Origin: Prevotella sp. UBA1705
GTDB taxonomy: Bacteria; Bacteroidota; Bacteroidia; Bacteroidales; Bacteroidaceae
Length of the DNA stretch: 64,000 nucleotides
Direction: 5' to 3'
Assembly (NCBI GenBank): GCA_002317385.1
Contig: DCJH01000067.1
Coordinates: forward strand, 16,730 to 80,729
In this document: one piece after another, positions 1-7,471 of the stretch
How positions within the stretch are numbered: the stretch's first letter is position 1
Layout: each line of letters opens with the position of its first letter
Notes under the pieces: model-generated
Database searches by the model: none
What the model was told of the DNA's origin: nothing
The model's input: only the letters and a program-made list of their open reading frames with translations
Translations under genes and position numbers: made by a program

Positions 1-28
1 AAGTTATTTATTGTTTATCCCAGTAATC

Positions 29-66
29 ACTTCCCTCCCTACGTGGGAGGGGCCGGGGGAGAGCCC
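29..66. repeat. G/C-rich dispersed repeat, hairpin after SusC-like gene
   Basis: CCCTCCC and GGGAGGG arms flank a short loop, followed by a GGCCGGGGGAGAGCC tail. A close relative lies at 15045-15082, inside another gene's 5' end. Here it sits just past the stop of the SusC-like gene and could act as a transcription-ending hairpin on the minus strand, although no clear T tract follows it. Confidence 0.5.
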
Positions 67-2823
67 TTAAAACTGCACGCTCACCCCGATGCAATACGAA
101 CGGTAGGGAGGATAGCTGCGCTTGTCGTCGATGCCCAGCGTACTGTTGACGATATAGCTATTGATCATCGGCGAGATGCCGCTGTAGGAGGTGATGGTAG
201 CCAGGTTGTTGACCGACACTGAGAGGCGCAGCGCACTCACGAAGCGCCACTTCACGGGCACGTTCCAGCCCATCGTGAGATAGTCGAAATTGAGGTAATC
301 GCCCCGCTCCAGCCAGTAGTCGGTGGCCGTCTGGTCCTTGATGTTTCGGGCAGGAGCCTTCGACATGACATTGTAGTCGGGGAAACTCGACATATTCATA
401 TAGGTCAGTGCCGTGCCGTTGTATATCTTGTGGCCGAAGGCACCGTTCATCTGGAGTGAGATGTCGAACGCCTTGTAGCGCAGACTGACATTCGATCCGA
501 GCGTCCATTTGGGCGTGGCCTGTCCCGCCATGTATCGGTCGCCGCCGTCTTCGATATTCACCCGCCCGTTGTGGTCGAGGTCCTCAATGGCGTAAGAGTA
601 GGAGCCGTCGGCGTTTTGAGTAAGTCCTGTGCAGTGGGGCAGGTAGAAAACGCCCAGTGGTTGCCCCACAATCTGATAGACAATGTTGTTGTCGCCGCCA
701 TGGAATCCGGCCCCGTTGAGGCTACCTATCTGTGTGATGTCTGCCGCCGAAAGGTGCGTGCCGTTGTAGTCGCCCGACAGCGAGAGCAGCTTGTTCTTCT
801 GCCAGGAGAGGTTCACATTGACGTTCAACTCCACGTCGCGACGCTCTATCACCGCGATGCCCACGCCCATCTCAAATCCCTGATTGCTCATAGAGCCGAG
901 GTTGGCCAGCAGTTTGCCGAAGGCAAATGGGGGCACGGGCACGTCGTATTGATAGAGCATGTCGGTGGTCTTGGAGTAATAATATTCGGCGGTGAGCACC
1001 ACGCGGTTGTGCCAGAAGCACAGGTCGGTACCCACATTGAATGTGGATCGCGTCTCCCACTTGAGGTTGGGGTTGGCGTTGCGGTAGAGTCCCATGGTGA
1101 TGGTGGGCGTTCCTCCCACCGAGATGGTGCCGATGGGGCGCACCAGGCTCAGCGAGTTGTAGGAGTCGATGCCGCCCAGATTGCCCGAGAGACCATAGCC
1201 GGCGCGCAGCTTGAAGATGCTCACGTATCTCCGCCACGGCTTGAAAAAAGGCTCGTCGGCCACGTTCCAGATACCCGACACCGACGGGAAGAATCCCCAT
1301 TTGTTGTTGTCTCCAAACATCGAACTGCCGTCGGCGCGCAGGTTGGCGTTGATGGTGTAGCGCCCGAGGAGCGTGTAGGCCAGTCCGCCCATGGCCGAGG
1401 CGAGCGACGGGTCGGCCGTCTCCGACCCTGTTCCGCCATAGGGAATGGTCGATGCCGCCCCGAGGTTGTCGTAGCCTAAGGCATTGGTGGTGAATCCCTT
1501 GACCAGCGTCCAGAATCCCGTGCGGTTACTCTTCTGGTATTCGCCGAGCAGCGTGGCACTCAGATGATGCACGCCCCACGTGTTCTCATAGGTGAGCATG
1601 GCGTTGCCCAGCCACCCCTCGGTCTTGTGCTCACCGCGATAGGCCTGTCCCTGCGCCCACACCCAGGTGGGGCAGAAGATGCCGTTTTCGAGCGACTGGT
1701 AGCTGTAGGCACCGAAGAGTTTGAGGTGGAGCGACTCCGCCGAGGCCGTGCGCTCCGGGCCCAGACTGCCCGCGAGGATGCCCATGAGGTTGAAGTCGAG
1801 CCCCAGATGGGTGTTGAAGTTAAGGTTTCGCTCGTCGTTTTTCTCCAACAGCAAGGCTGCCGGCGGATTGATCTGTGAGGCTGTGATATTCTTGTTCCAG
1901 TTGCCCGAGGCGTCTCGCCCGGCCGGATAGGTGGGATTCTGGGTAGCGGCACTGTAGAAGAGTTTCCACTCGTCGAAGGGATATTTGTTCTTCTGCGACG
2001 AGCCGAAGACGCCGAAGTCGATGGTCAGCAGGTCGTCGAAGGCCTTCTGCGAGAGGTCGAACTTGGCGGCAAAGTTCTTGTATTCGTTCACGCGCACCAC
2101 CGTCTGGTGGTCCATGGCGCCGAGGGAGGCGCGGTAGCTCGACTTCGACGTGCCACCGCTGAAGGCCACATGATGGTTCATCACAAAGCCCGTGCGGCTC
2201 ACCACATCTTGAAAATCGGTGTCGAATCCGCCGTCGGTATAGCCCAGTCCGAGGGCTTTGGCCGTGGCGAGATAGGCGGGACCATTGAGCATGTCGACCG
2301 TGCGATATTTCGATTCGAAGCCCATGTTGCCGTCGTACGACAGGTGGAACTGCGAGCCCGAGCCTTTCTTGGTGGTTACCTGGATGACGCCCGAGGCGCC
2401 GCGCGAGCCGTACTGGGCCGTCTCGGCTGCGTTTTTCAGGATAGAGAAGCTCTCGATGTCGGCAGGATAGATGCTCGACAGCGTGGCGAGGTCGGAGTAG
2501 ACGCCGTCGATGATCACCAGCGGGTCGTTGCCTCCGGTGAGCGATGTGGTGCCGCGCACGCGCACGGCGCTGAGCTGGGCCATGCGGTTCTCGCCCGAAG
2601 AGATGTTCACACCCGCTGCTTGTCCGCTCAGGGCGTTGAGCGAATTGGTCACGAGCCCTTTGTTCATGCGGTCTTCGGTCACCACGTCGACCGAGCCGGA
2701 GAACGGCTCCACGATGGTAGCTGCCAGACTATCTACATGGATCTGGGGACGTTGAATCTGGGCTTGCACCGACAATGGGGTGGCCATGAGGGCTAAATAC
2801 GATAAGGCGGACAGTTGTTTCAT
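67..2823 (-). CDS. SusC/RagA-type TonB-linked outer membrane receptor, short N-terminus
   Basis: 918 residues. Residues 1-21 are a signal peptide ending SVQA. A TonB plug follows directly: the segment around residues 60-155 has the SusC pattern of LSGQAAGVNI, VRVRGTTSL, PLVIIDGVY, DIESFSILKNAAETAQYGSRGASGVI. The rest is a beta-barrel of Tyr/Trp-rich alternating strands ending in a Phe (VSVQF), typical of outer membrane barrels. Classical SusC proteins carry a carboxypeptidase-regulatory-like domain of about 80 residues before the plug; here only about 35 residues separate signal and plug. No SusD partner is visible; one could lie beyond the left edge, downstream of the gene. The substrate cannot be told. 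Transcription probably starts from the promoter at 2849-2880. Confidence 0.9.
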   Translation of the reverse strand: MKQLSALSYLALMATPLSVQAQIQRPQIHVDSLAATIVEPFSGSVDVVTEDRMNKGLVTNSLNALSGQAAGVNISSGENRMAQLSAVRVRGTTSLTGGNDPLVIIDGVYSDLATLSSIYPADIESFSILKNAAETAQYGSRGASGVIQVTTKKGSGSQFHLSYDGNMGFESKYRTVDMLNGPAYLATAKALGLGYTDGGFDTDFQDVVSRTGFVMNHHVAFSGGTSKSSYRASLGAMDHQTVVRVNEYKNFAAKFDLSQKAFDDLLTIDFGVFGSSQKNKYPFDEWKLFYSAATQNPTYPAGRDASGNWNKNITASQINPPAALLLEKNDERNLNFNTHLGLDFNLMGILAGSLGPERTASAESLHLKLFGAYSYQSLENGIFCPTWVWAQGQAYRGEHKTEGWLGNAMLTYENTWGVHHLSATLLGEYQKSNRTGFWTLVKGFTTNALGYDNLGAASTIPYGGTGSETADPSLASAMGGLAYTLLGRYTINANLRADGSSMFGDNNKWGFFPSVSGIWNVADEPFFKPWRRYVSIFKLRAGYGLSGNLGGIDSYNSLSLVRPIGTISVGGTPTITMGLYRNANPNLKWETRSTFNVGTDLCFWHNRVVLTAEYYYSKTTDMLYQYDVPVPPFAFGKLLANLGSMSNQGFEMGVGIAVIERRDVELNVNVNLSWQKNKLLSLSGDYNGTHLSAADITQIGSLNGAGFHGGDNNIVYQIVGQPLGVFYLPHCTGLTQNADGSYSYAIEDLDHNGRVNIEDGGDRYMAGQATPKWTLGSNVSLRYKAFDISLQMNGAFGHKIYNGTALTYMNMSSFPDYNVMSKAPARNIKDQTATDYWLERGDYLNFDYLTMGWNVPVKWRFVSALRLSVSVNNLATITSYSGISPMINSYIVNSTLGIDDKRSYPPYRSYCIGVSVQF

Positions 2824-2848
2824 GGGTTATTCGGTTTGATATCTACGG

Positions 2849-2880
2849 CAAATATAATGTTTTATGGCGTGCGAAACAAG
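2849..2880 (-). promoter_or_regulatory. Bacteroidetes-type promoter of the SusC-like gene
   Basis: On the minus strand CTTG, a 20-bp spacer and TATATTTG match the TTTG / TAxxTTTG consensus with one mismatch in the -33 box. The predicted leader is roughly 20 nt before the ATG at 2823. Confidence 0.55.
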
Positions 2881-3040
2881 TATTTCGGCTACTATTTTAT
2901 TGGTAAAATGCGTGGGGATGACATGGGAATGGGGCTTGATGGGCTATGGGTTAACTACGGATTTCACGGATTTCACAGATGTTTTATGAAGGATTTGGGG
3001 CGATGTAATAATCAGGTTTGATGGTTGTTGTCTTTTGAGG

Positions 3041-3132
3041 AACCACGGATTCCACGGATTTCACAGATTTCTTTTTGCCCTTCACCACTGATTTCACTGA
3101 GCCGCTAAGCGGCGACGGATGGCACAGATGAT
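3041..3132 (-). repeat. Inverted copy of the 154-bp repeat unit
   Basis: This stretch is largely the reverse complement of the units at 3238-3645. It carries the same blocks in opposite order: a CCACGGATTTCACAGAT-type block, then CACTGATTTCACTGAG, CCGCTAAGCGGCGACGGAT and CACAGATGATA. A shorter relative (CGGATTTCACGGATTTCACA) begins near 2957. Together with the forward units it could form a long stem-loop if transcribed. Confidence 0.8.
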
Positions 3133-3237
3133 AGTCGCTCCATCCGGAATAGTGAGCGAAGACAAATAAATTTGTAAATATTCCTTTGCCCCTTTCTCAT
3201 AATTCATTGTAATATTCGTCCTGCCTCGATGCTTGTG

Positions 3238-3645
3238 GTATATCATCTGTGTCATCCGTCGCCGCTTAGCAGCTCCGTGAAATCGGTGGTGTAGGTCCTC
3301 GATATATCTGTGTTATTCGTGAAATCCGTGGTTTCTTTATCTCAAATTAGATGATTATTCATTGCAGCTTTCATATTAATTTGATGCTCAGGTATATCAT
3401 CTGTGCTATCCGTCGCCGCTTAGCGGCTCCGTGAAATCAGTGGTGTAGGCCCTCGATATATCTGTGTTATTCGTGAAATCCGTGGTTTCTCTATTTCAAA
3501 TTAGATAATCATTCATTGCAGCTTCCATATTATTTTGATGCTCGGGTATATCATCTGTGCCATCCGTCGCCGCTTAGCGGCTCAGTGAAATCAGTGGTGT
3601 AGGCCCTTGATATATCTGTGAAATTCGTGAAATCCGTGGTTAACC
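3238..3645 (+). repeat. 154-bp direct tandem repeat, about 2.7 copies
   Basis: Units start at 3238, 3392 and 3546 with GTATATCATCTGTG, exactly 154 bp apart; the third stops after about 100 bp. Each contains CCGTCGCCGCTTAGC, GTGAAATC(A/G)GTGGTGTAGG, GATATATCTGTG and TTCGTGAAATCCGTGG. A further fragment (TTCGTGAAATCCGTGGTTA) lies at about 3690. Copies differ by a few substitutions. No open reading frame of credible composition crosses the array, so it is treated as non-coding. Confidence 0.9.
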
Positions 3646-4288
3646 CACACAGTATAGCTATGCTCCTAAGTCCTCAATTCATTTGTGTTATTCGTGAAAT
3701 CCGTGGTTACATAGAAAGCGGGAAATACTTATGAAATAAATTGAAGGATGCCTCGAAATACAGGGCCTATTCTAAAATAGAAAAGAGTTGGTGGAGAATA
3801 CGCGATTTTCAGGACATGTTGTTTGGGCTGATACACAGAGACTTGCGAAATTTTGACAAAAGATGAGGGTGCGAAGAGTACTTTTTCGCGCTCTCAGAGC
3901 TATGTTTTCGGGAGGCGAAAGCGGCCTAATGGTTGGATGAATAGGTAGTCATCGTGGGGCGAAAAGTACCTTATGGCCCGGAGAGAGCTATTTTCTTGAG
4001 GTTTTATCCCTATTTTGTGGGGTTTTGATGGAAGACGATTCGTAGAATGAGAAAAATATGAGGGCTGATTTTTCAGAATATTATTGACAAAGGATGGGGT
4101 GTGGAGGGTGGAGGATTCCGACAGGTCGGACTCATCGGACAGGTCTGACTGGTCCGGCCAGTCAGAGAGAACAGCGCAGAGAGATGGCTGAGGCTTAGAT
4201 AGAAACTCGGAGCAAGGCACGAACTGTTGGGTGTGATGATAGGTCGATTGCGTCTGCTGCCCAGTGCCAGCTCCTGCTGCAAACCGAA
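3646..4288. other. Gene-free stretch with a TCGGAC-type simple repeat
   Basis: After the tandem array no convincing gene is seen. Positions 4116-4162 hold irregular alternating TCCGAC / TCGGAC / GTCTGACTGGTC blocks that encode low-complexity SDxSDES peptides in one minus-strand frame; that frame is not considered a gene. The remainder shows no recognisable structure. Confidence 0.5.
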
Positions 4289-4325
4289 GAAGCGACCGCC
4301 TGCAGGGATTGCAAGCGGTCGCTTC
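4289..4325 (-). terminator. Hairpin downstream of trxB
   Basis: Perfect 11-bp arms, GAAGCGACCGC and GCGGTCGCTTC, separated by 15 nt lie 47 bp beyond the trxB stop. On the minus strand a short pyrimidine stretch follows. Probably the transcription end for trxB. Confidence 0.6.
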
Positions 4326-4371
4326 CTATGATGAGACACATGGGCCGTGAGGGCCCGATGAGTGGCAATGC

Positions 4372-5301
4372 TTAGCTGTTGAGATAGCGCTCGGCCTCCA
4401 GAGCAGCCTTGCAGCCAGAGCCGGCAGCCACCACAGCCTGACGATATACGGCGTCGGCGCAGTCGCCTGCAGCAAACACGCCTTCGATGTTGGTGCGTGG
4501 CGTGTCGCCCTCCACCTTGATGTAGCCCACCTCGTCCATGTCGAGCTTGCCACGGAAAATATCGGTGTTGGGTGTGTGGCCGATGGCCAGGAAGAATCCG
4601 TCGATGGGAAGGTCGTACTCCTTCTCGTCGCTTTCGCCCTTGCGGTGCACCAGATGAGCGCCCTCCACGCCGTTCTCGCCATAGAGTCCGAGCGTGTTGG
4701 TCTCAAAGAGAATCTCTATTTTCGGATTGTCCTGCACGCGCTTCTGCATGATTTCGGAAGCACGCAGATAGGGCTTGCGCACAATCATATAGACCTTGGA
4801 GCAGAGTCCGGCCAGATAGGTGGCCTCCTCGCAGGCTGTGTCGCCACCGCCTACCACGGCCACCACCTTCTTGCGATAGAAGAATCCGTCGCAGGTGGCA
4901 CAGGCACTCACGCCCTGTCCGTTGTATTTCTGCTCATCGGGCAGGCCCAGATATTTGGCCGACGCACCAGTAGCAATAATGATGGTGTCGGCCTCCACCT
5001 GTTCGCCGCGGTCGGTGGTCACCACGTAGGGCTTACGACTGAAGTCTACGTCGGTCACGATGCCGTCGCGCACGTCGGTGCCGAAGCGCTCGGCCTGCTG
5101 GCGAAGTTCCATCATCATCTGGTTGGCATCTACGCCCTCGGGGTAGCCCGGGAAGTTTTCGACGATGGTTGTCGTGGTGAGTTGTCCGCCGGTCTGGAGC
5201 CCGCAATACTCTATGGGCTGCAGGTTGGCACGGCCGGCATATAGGGCAGCCGTGTATCCGGCAGGTCCACTACCGATAATCAAGCATTTGGTATGTTCCA
5301 T
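4372..5301 (-). CDS. trxB: Thioredoxin-disulfide reductase
   Basis: 309 residues, the usual size for bacterial low-molecular-weight thioredoxin reductase. It transfers electrons from NADPH through FAD and a redox disulfide to thioredoxin in the cytoplasm. The FAD Rossmann motif GSGPAGY is at residues 10-16, the redox-active CATC at 134-137, the NADPH motif GGGDTA at 151-156, and the C-terminal FAD contact GVFAAGDCAD near residue 275. Glutathione peroxidase lies upstream on the same strand with 107 bp between them. That gap holds small inverted repeats (TTGATAA/TTATCAA near 5350), so co-transcription is possible but not certain. Both genes belong to thiol and peroxide defence. Confidence 0.97.
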   Translation of the reverse strand: MEHTKCLIIGSGPAGYTAALYAGRANLQPIEYCGLQTGGQLTTTTIVENFPGYPEGVDANQMMMELRQQAERFGTDVRDGIVTDVDFSRKPYVVTTDRGEQVEADTIIIATGASAKYLGLPDEQKYNGQGVSACATCDGFFYRKKVVAVVGGGDTACEEATYLAGLCSKVYMIVRKPYLRASEIMQKRVQDNPKIEILFETNTLGLYGENGVEGAHLVHRKGESDEKEYDLPIDGFFLAIGHTPNTDIFRGKLDMDEVGYIKVEGDTPRTNIEGVFAAGDCADAVYRQAVVAAGSGCKAALEAERYLNS

Positions 5302-5408
5302 AATATTTGTCTGTTGTCCCTCGCGAGAGGGGAGAATTTGATGTGTTGATAATGTGTTGCGTTATCAACCTTTGGGCAATTTCTGTGCCAAAGCGGCCTT
5401 TCGACAGC

Positions 5409-5963
5409 TTATTCGGCGAGCAGCGCCTCGATATCGGCAGCGATATGCTCCATCTTCTCGGTGGGCTCGTAGCGCTTGATGACCTGTCCCTTCTTGTTGA
5501 TAAGAAACTTGGTGAAGTTCCACTTGATGTCGGCCGACTCCTTATAGTTAGGATCTGCCTCCGAGAGAATCTTGTCGAGGATGGGCGTCAGCTCGTGGCT
5601 CTCGTCCCAACCGGCAAATCCTTTCTGCTCCTTGAGAAATTTGTAGAGGGGGTCTGCGTCGTCGCCGTTGACCTTGATCTTCTTGAATCGGGGGAACTCG
5701 GTGCCGTAGGTGAGCTTGCAGAACTCGTGGATGGCCTCGTCGGTACCCGGAGCCTGCTGTCCGAACTGGTTGCAGGGGAAGTCGAGAATCTCGAAACCCT
5801 GCGCATGATATTTCTGGTAAGTCTGCTCCAACTCGGTGTAGGTCGGAGTGAATCCGCATTTGGTGGCTGTGTTTACAATAAGGAGTACCTCGTTGGCATA
5901 CTCTTTGAGTGATACGTCTTTACCTTTTCTGTCCTTGACAGAGAATTCGTAAACAGTTCTCAT
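5409..5963 (-). CDS. Glutathione peroxidase-family thiol peroxidase (Cys type)
   Basis: 184 residues. Family members reduce hydroperoxides; the bacterial Cys forms usually use thioredoxin rather than glutathione, which fits trxB next door. The active-site loop NTATKCGFTP places the peroxidatic Cys at residue 36, where selenoproteins carry Sec. FPCNQFGQQ (62-70) supplies the conserved Gln66 and a probable resolving Cys64. The WNFTKFL segment gives the conserved Trp and Asn. The catalytic set is complete. There is no signal peptide, so it should be cytoplasmic. A TAxxTTTG promoter element lies about 35 bp upstream of the ATG. Confidence 0.95.
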   Translation of the reverse strand: MRTVYEFSVKDRKGKDVSLKEYANEVLLIVNTATKCGFTPTYTELEQTYQKYHAQGFEILDFPCNQFGQQAPGTDEAIHEFCKLTYGTEFPRFKKIKVNGDDADPLYKFLKEQKGFAGWDESHELTPILDKILSEADPNYKESADIKWNFTKFLINKKGQVIKRYEPTEKMEHIAADIEALLAE

Positions 5964-5998
5964 TTCTTTTTCTTTCTAATATTGGTATTTTGTTATCG

Positions 5999-6006
5999 CA
6001 AAAGTA
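5999..6006 (-). promoter_or_regulatory. -7 box of the peroxidase gene
   Basis: TACTTTTG on the minus strand matches TAxxTTTG and sits 36 bp before the ATG at 5963. No good TTTG -33 box is seen at the expected distance; that region is A/T rich. Confidence 0.5.
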
Positions 6007-6065
6007 CAAAAAAGATACCATAATCGCCGTGGGGCCTAAAGGCTTTTTTTCAGAATTAAAGTTAT

Positions 6066-6098
6066 TTAGGGATTTCCCAAAAAACGTTAGGGATTTCC
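6066..6098 (+). promoter_or_regulatory. Paired TTAGGGATTTCC sites, 21 bp apart
   Basis: Two identical 12-mers start at 6066 and 6087, exactly two helical turns apart, just upstream of the lipoprotein promoter. Related sites spaced 22 bp occur at 19711-19738 before the Wzi-like gene. Direct repeats of this spacing are typical of sites for a dimeric activator; the regulator is unknown. Confidence 0.4.
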
Positions 6099-6117
6099 TA
6101 CCGAAGAATATACATTT

Positions 6118-6152
6118 TATATTTGCACGATGTGGGAAAAGCCCTATCTTTG
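6118..6152 (+). promoter_or_regulatory. Overlapping tandem promoters of the lipoprotein pair
   Basis: TTTG (6122-6125), a 19-bp spacer and TATCTTTG (6145-6152) is an exact Bacteroidetes promoter match. The same TTTG is also the end of TATATTTG (6118-6125), a second -7 box with TTTC 20 bp before it. Because transcription should start near 6157, this rules out the in-frame ATG at 6130 and supports the start at 6190. Confidence 0.75.
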
Positions 6153-6189
6153 CAATATAAAAAAGTACGAACCATTAAAAATAAACATC

Positions 6190-6750
6190 ATGAGAAGACT
6201 GACTACATTATTGACCATGGCGCTGATGACTGTGTTGACACTGAGCTTCACCTCATGCAGCGAAGACCCGTATATCGCAGATTCTCTGGCTGGAACATGG
6301 GAGGGTAACATGTATATCTCCACCTCTTACGGCGGATATACCTACGACGCTTCTTACACGGAACTCTATTTTGCCACCGACCCCTACAGCTACAGCTCGG
6401 GACAAGGCTATTGGGTGGACCACTATGCCAGCGGAGCTCCGTTCTCCTACATTGCCAACCACATCGACTGGACGGTGAGAAACAATGTGATCTATATCCA
6501 TTTCGTGGAGGACAACTACGACATCGCCATCGGAGACTACTATCTTAGTGATGGCTACTTCTCTGGAACAATCTATGATGGAGACAATCGGATTCAGTTC
6601 CGACTGATGCACACGTCTTCTCCCGACTGGGGAAGCTACGACTATGGCTACTACGACGGCTACTATGCCAAGCAGAATTCGGGCTTCACCCGTGGGGCAA
6701 CGGATTCCACTCTGGTCAAGGGGCCTGTGAGAATGTTTAGAACAAGATAA
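6190..6750 (+). CDS. Predicted lipoprotein, paralogue of the next gene
   Basis: 186 residues. The start at 6190 is chosen because an exact promoter lies across the upstream alternative. The N-terminus (MRRLTTLLTMAL...LSFTSC) is a lipoprotein signal with Cys at about residue 20. The mature part opens with SLAGTWEGNM, a lipocalin-like Trp motif, then alternates aromatic residues in beta-like strands (GGYTYDASYTELYFATD) and ends in a basic tail. It resembles the following gene in layout: the LAG(T/Q)W(E/R)G(N/D)M motif, an F(S/T)G turn late in the sequence, and an R(G/A)AT segment before a basic C-terminus. The two genes are 13 bp apart and surely share a transcript. Function unknown; a surface or periplasmic binding role is a guess. 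Confidence 0.8.
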   Translation: MRRLTTLLTMALMTVLTLSFTSCSEDPYIADSLAGTWEGNMYISTSYGGYTYDASYTELYFATDPYSYSSGQGYWVDHYASGAPFSYIANHIDWTVRNNVIYIHFVEDNYDIAIGDYYLSDGYFSGTIYDGDNRIQFRLMHTSSPDWGSYDYGYYDGYYAKQNSGFTRGATDSTLVKGPVRMFRTR

Positions 6751-6763
6751 AAGATATAGTGCA

Positions 6764-7390
6764 ATGAGAAAGTTTAAGACTATGATGGTGGCTGCCCTGA
6801 TGGTAGCCCTGCCAGCACTCCTGGCAAGCTGCGGCAGCGACCCCTACTACTACGACGACTGGTATGACGACTGGACGTGGGGCAACGACTACAACAATCG
6901 TCCCGACAACGGCAACGTAGACAATGAGGATTTCTTCGTGTCGATGGCCCAGACGCTGGCCGGACAATGGAGGGGTGATATGATGGCCTATGCGCTCGAC
7001 GACAATGGCAATGTGGTAGACAGCCTCTACTATAGCACCGACATAGAGTTCAAGCAGTACAACAGCCAGAGCGTGTCGGGCACGGGAACGCAGTACGACT
7101 ACGATCCTGATACCGATAATCTGGAACTGAAGCGCAACTTCACCTGGTATATCGATACCACCAACGGTAACATCTACCTGACCTATAAGGAGCAGAACAG
7201 CGACGGTACGACATCAGACTATGTGATGTCTATCGCCTACGACGACCTGAACCTTGACAACCGCACGTTTACCGGCTATCTTTGGTCGAGTGACGGGTAT
7301 GAGGTAGACGACTTCTGGTTCAACCGTTACAACAGCACGCGTGCGGCAACGGCTCCGAAGGTGAAGCGCATCAAGCTCGTGATGAAATAA
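6764..7390 (+). CDS. Predicted lipoprotein, Asp/Tyr-rich, paralogue of previous gene
   Basis: 208 residues. The signal MRKFKTMMVAALMVALPALLASC ends in a lipobox with Cys23. An acidic, aromatic linker rich in Y, D and W follows (residues 27-50). The globular part begins with LAGQWRGDM, matching LAGTWEGNM of the gene before it, and later has FTGYLWSSDG against FSGTIYDGD. I do not recognise a named family. It is the second gene of a two-gene operon that ends at a strong terminator 30 bp downstream. The Asp/Tyr-rich linker is typical of surface-exposed Bacteroidetes lipoproteins, but no LES motif was confirmed. Confidence 0.85.
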   Translation: MRKFKTMMVAALMVALPALLASCGSDPYYYDDWYDDWTWGNDYNNRPDNGNVDNEDFFVSMAQTLAGQWRGDMMAYALDDNGNVVDSLYYSTDIEFKQYNSQSVSGTGTQYDYDPDTDNLELKRNFTWYIDTTNGNIYLTYKEQNSDGTTSDYVMSIAYDDLNLDNRTFTGYLWSSDGYEVDDFWFNRYNSTRAATAPKVKRIKLVMK

Positions 7391-7419
7391 GTTGTGATAG
7401 ATTATTGATAGAATCCCAA

Positions 7420-7454
7420 GGGGGGATGTGTCTCAAATGATGACACATCCCCCC
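7420..7454 (+). terminator. Strong terminator between convergent genes
   Basis: GGGGGGATGTGTC and GACACATCCCCCC are perfect 13-bp arms around a 9-nt loop, followed by TGTTTTTG. It ends the lipoprotein operon. The nuclease gene converges on it from the right, so it may serve both strands. Confidence 0.9.
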
Positions 7455-7471
7455 TGTTTTTGTTGTAGTGC

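Noticed and set aside
571..1479. Long plus-strand open frame antisense to the SusC-like gene
   Set aside because: It is His/Val/Arg-rich shadow coding of a G/C-rich real gene on the other strand; no domain, signal or promoter supports it. The same applies to other long antisense frames, for example 11909-13348, 13907-14989, 19787-21001, 44036-45313 and 59089-60084.
2957..3700. CRISPR array
   Set aside because: Period is 154 bp, the units are similar along their whole length rather than repeat plus unique spacer, and there are no cas genes nearby.
3900..4339. Minus-strand frames with SDLSDESDLS peptides
   Set aside because: They are produced by a TCGGAC simple repeat and a terminator hairpin; composition is not protein-like and no promoter or homologous feature is seen.
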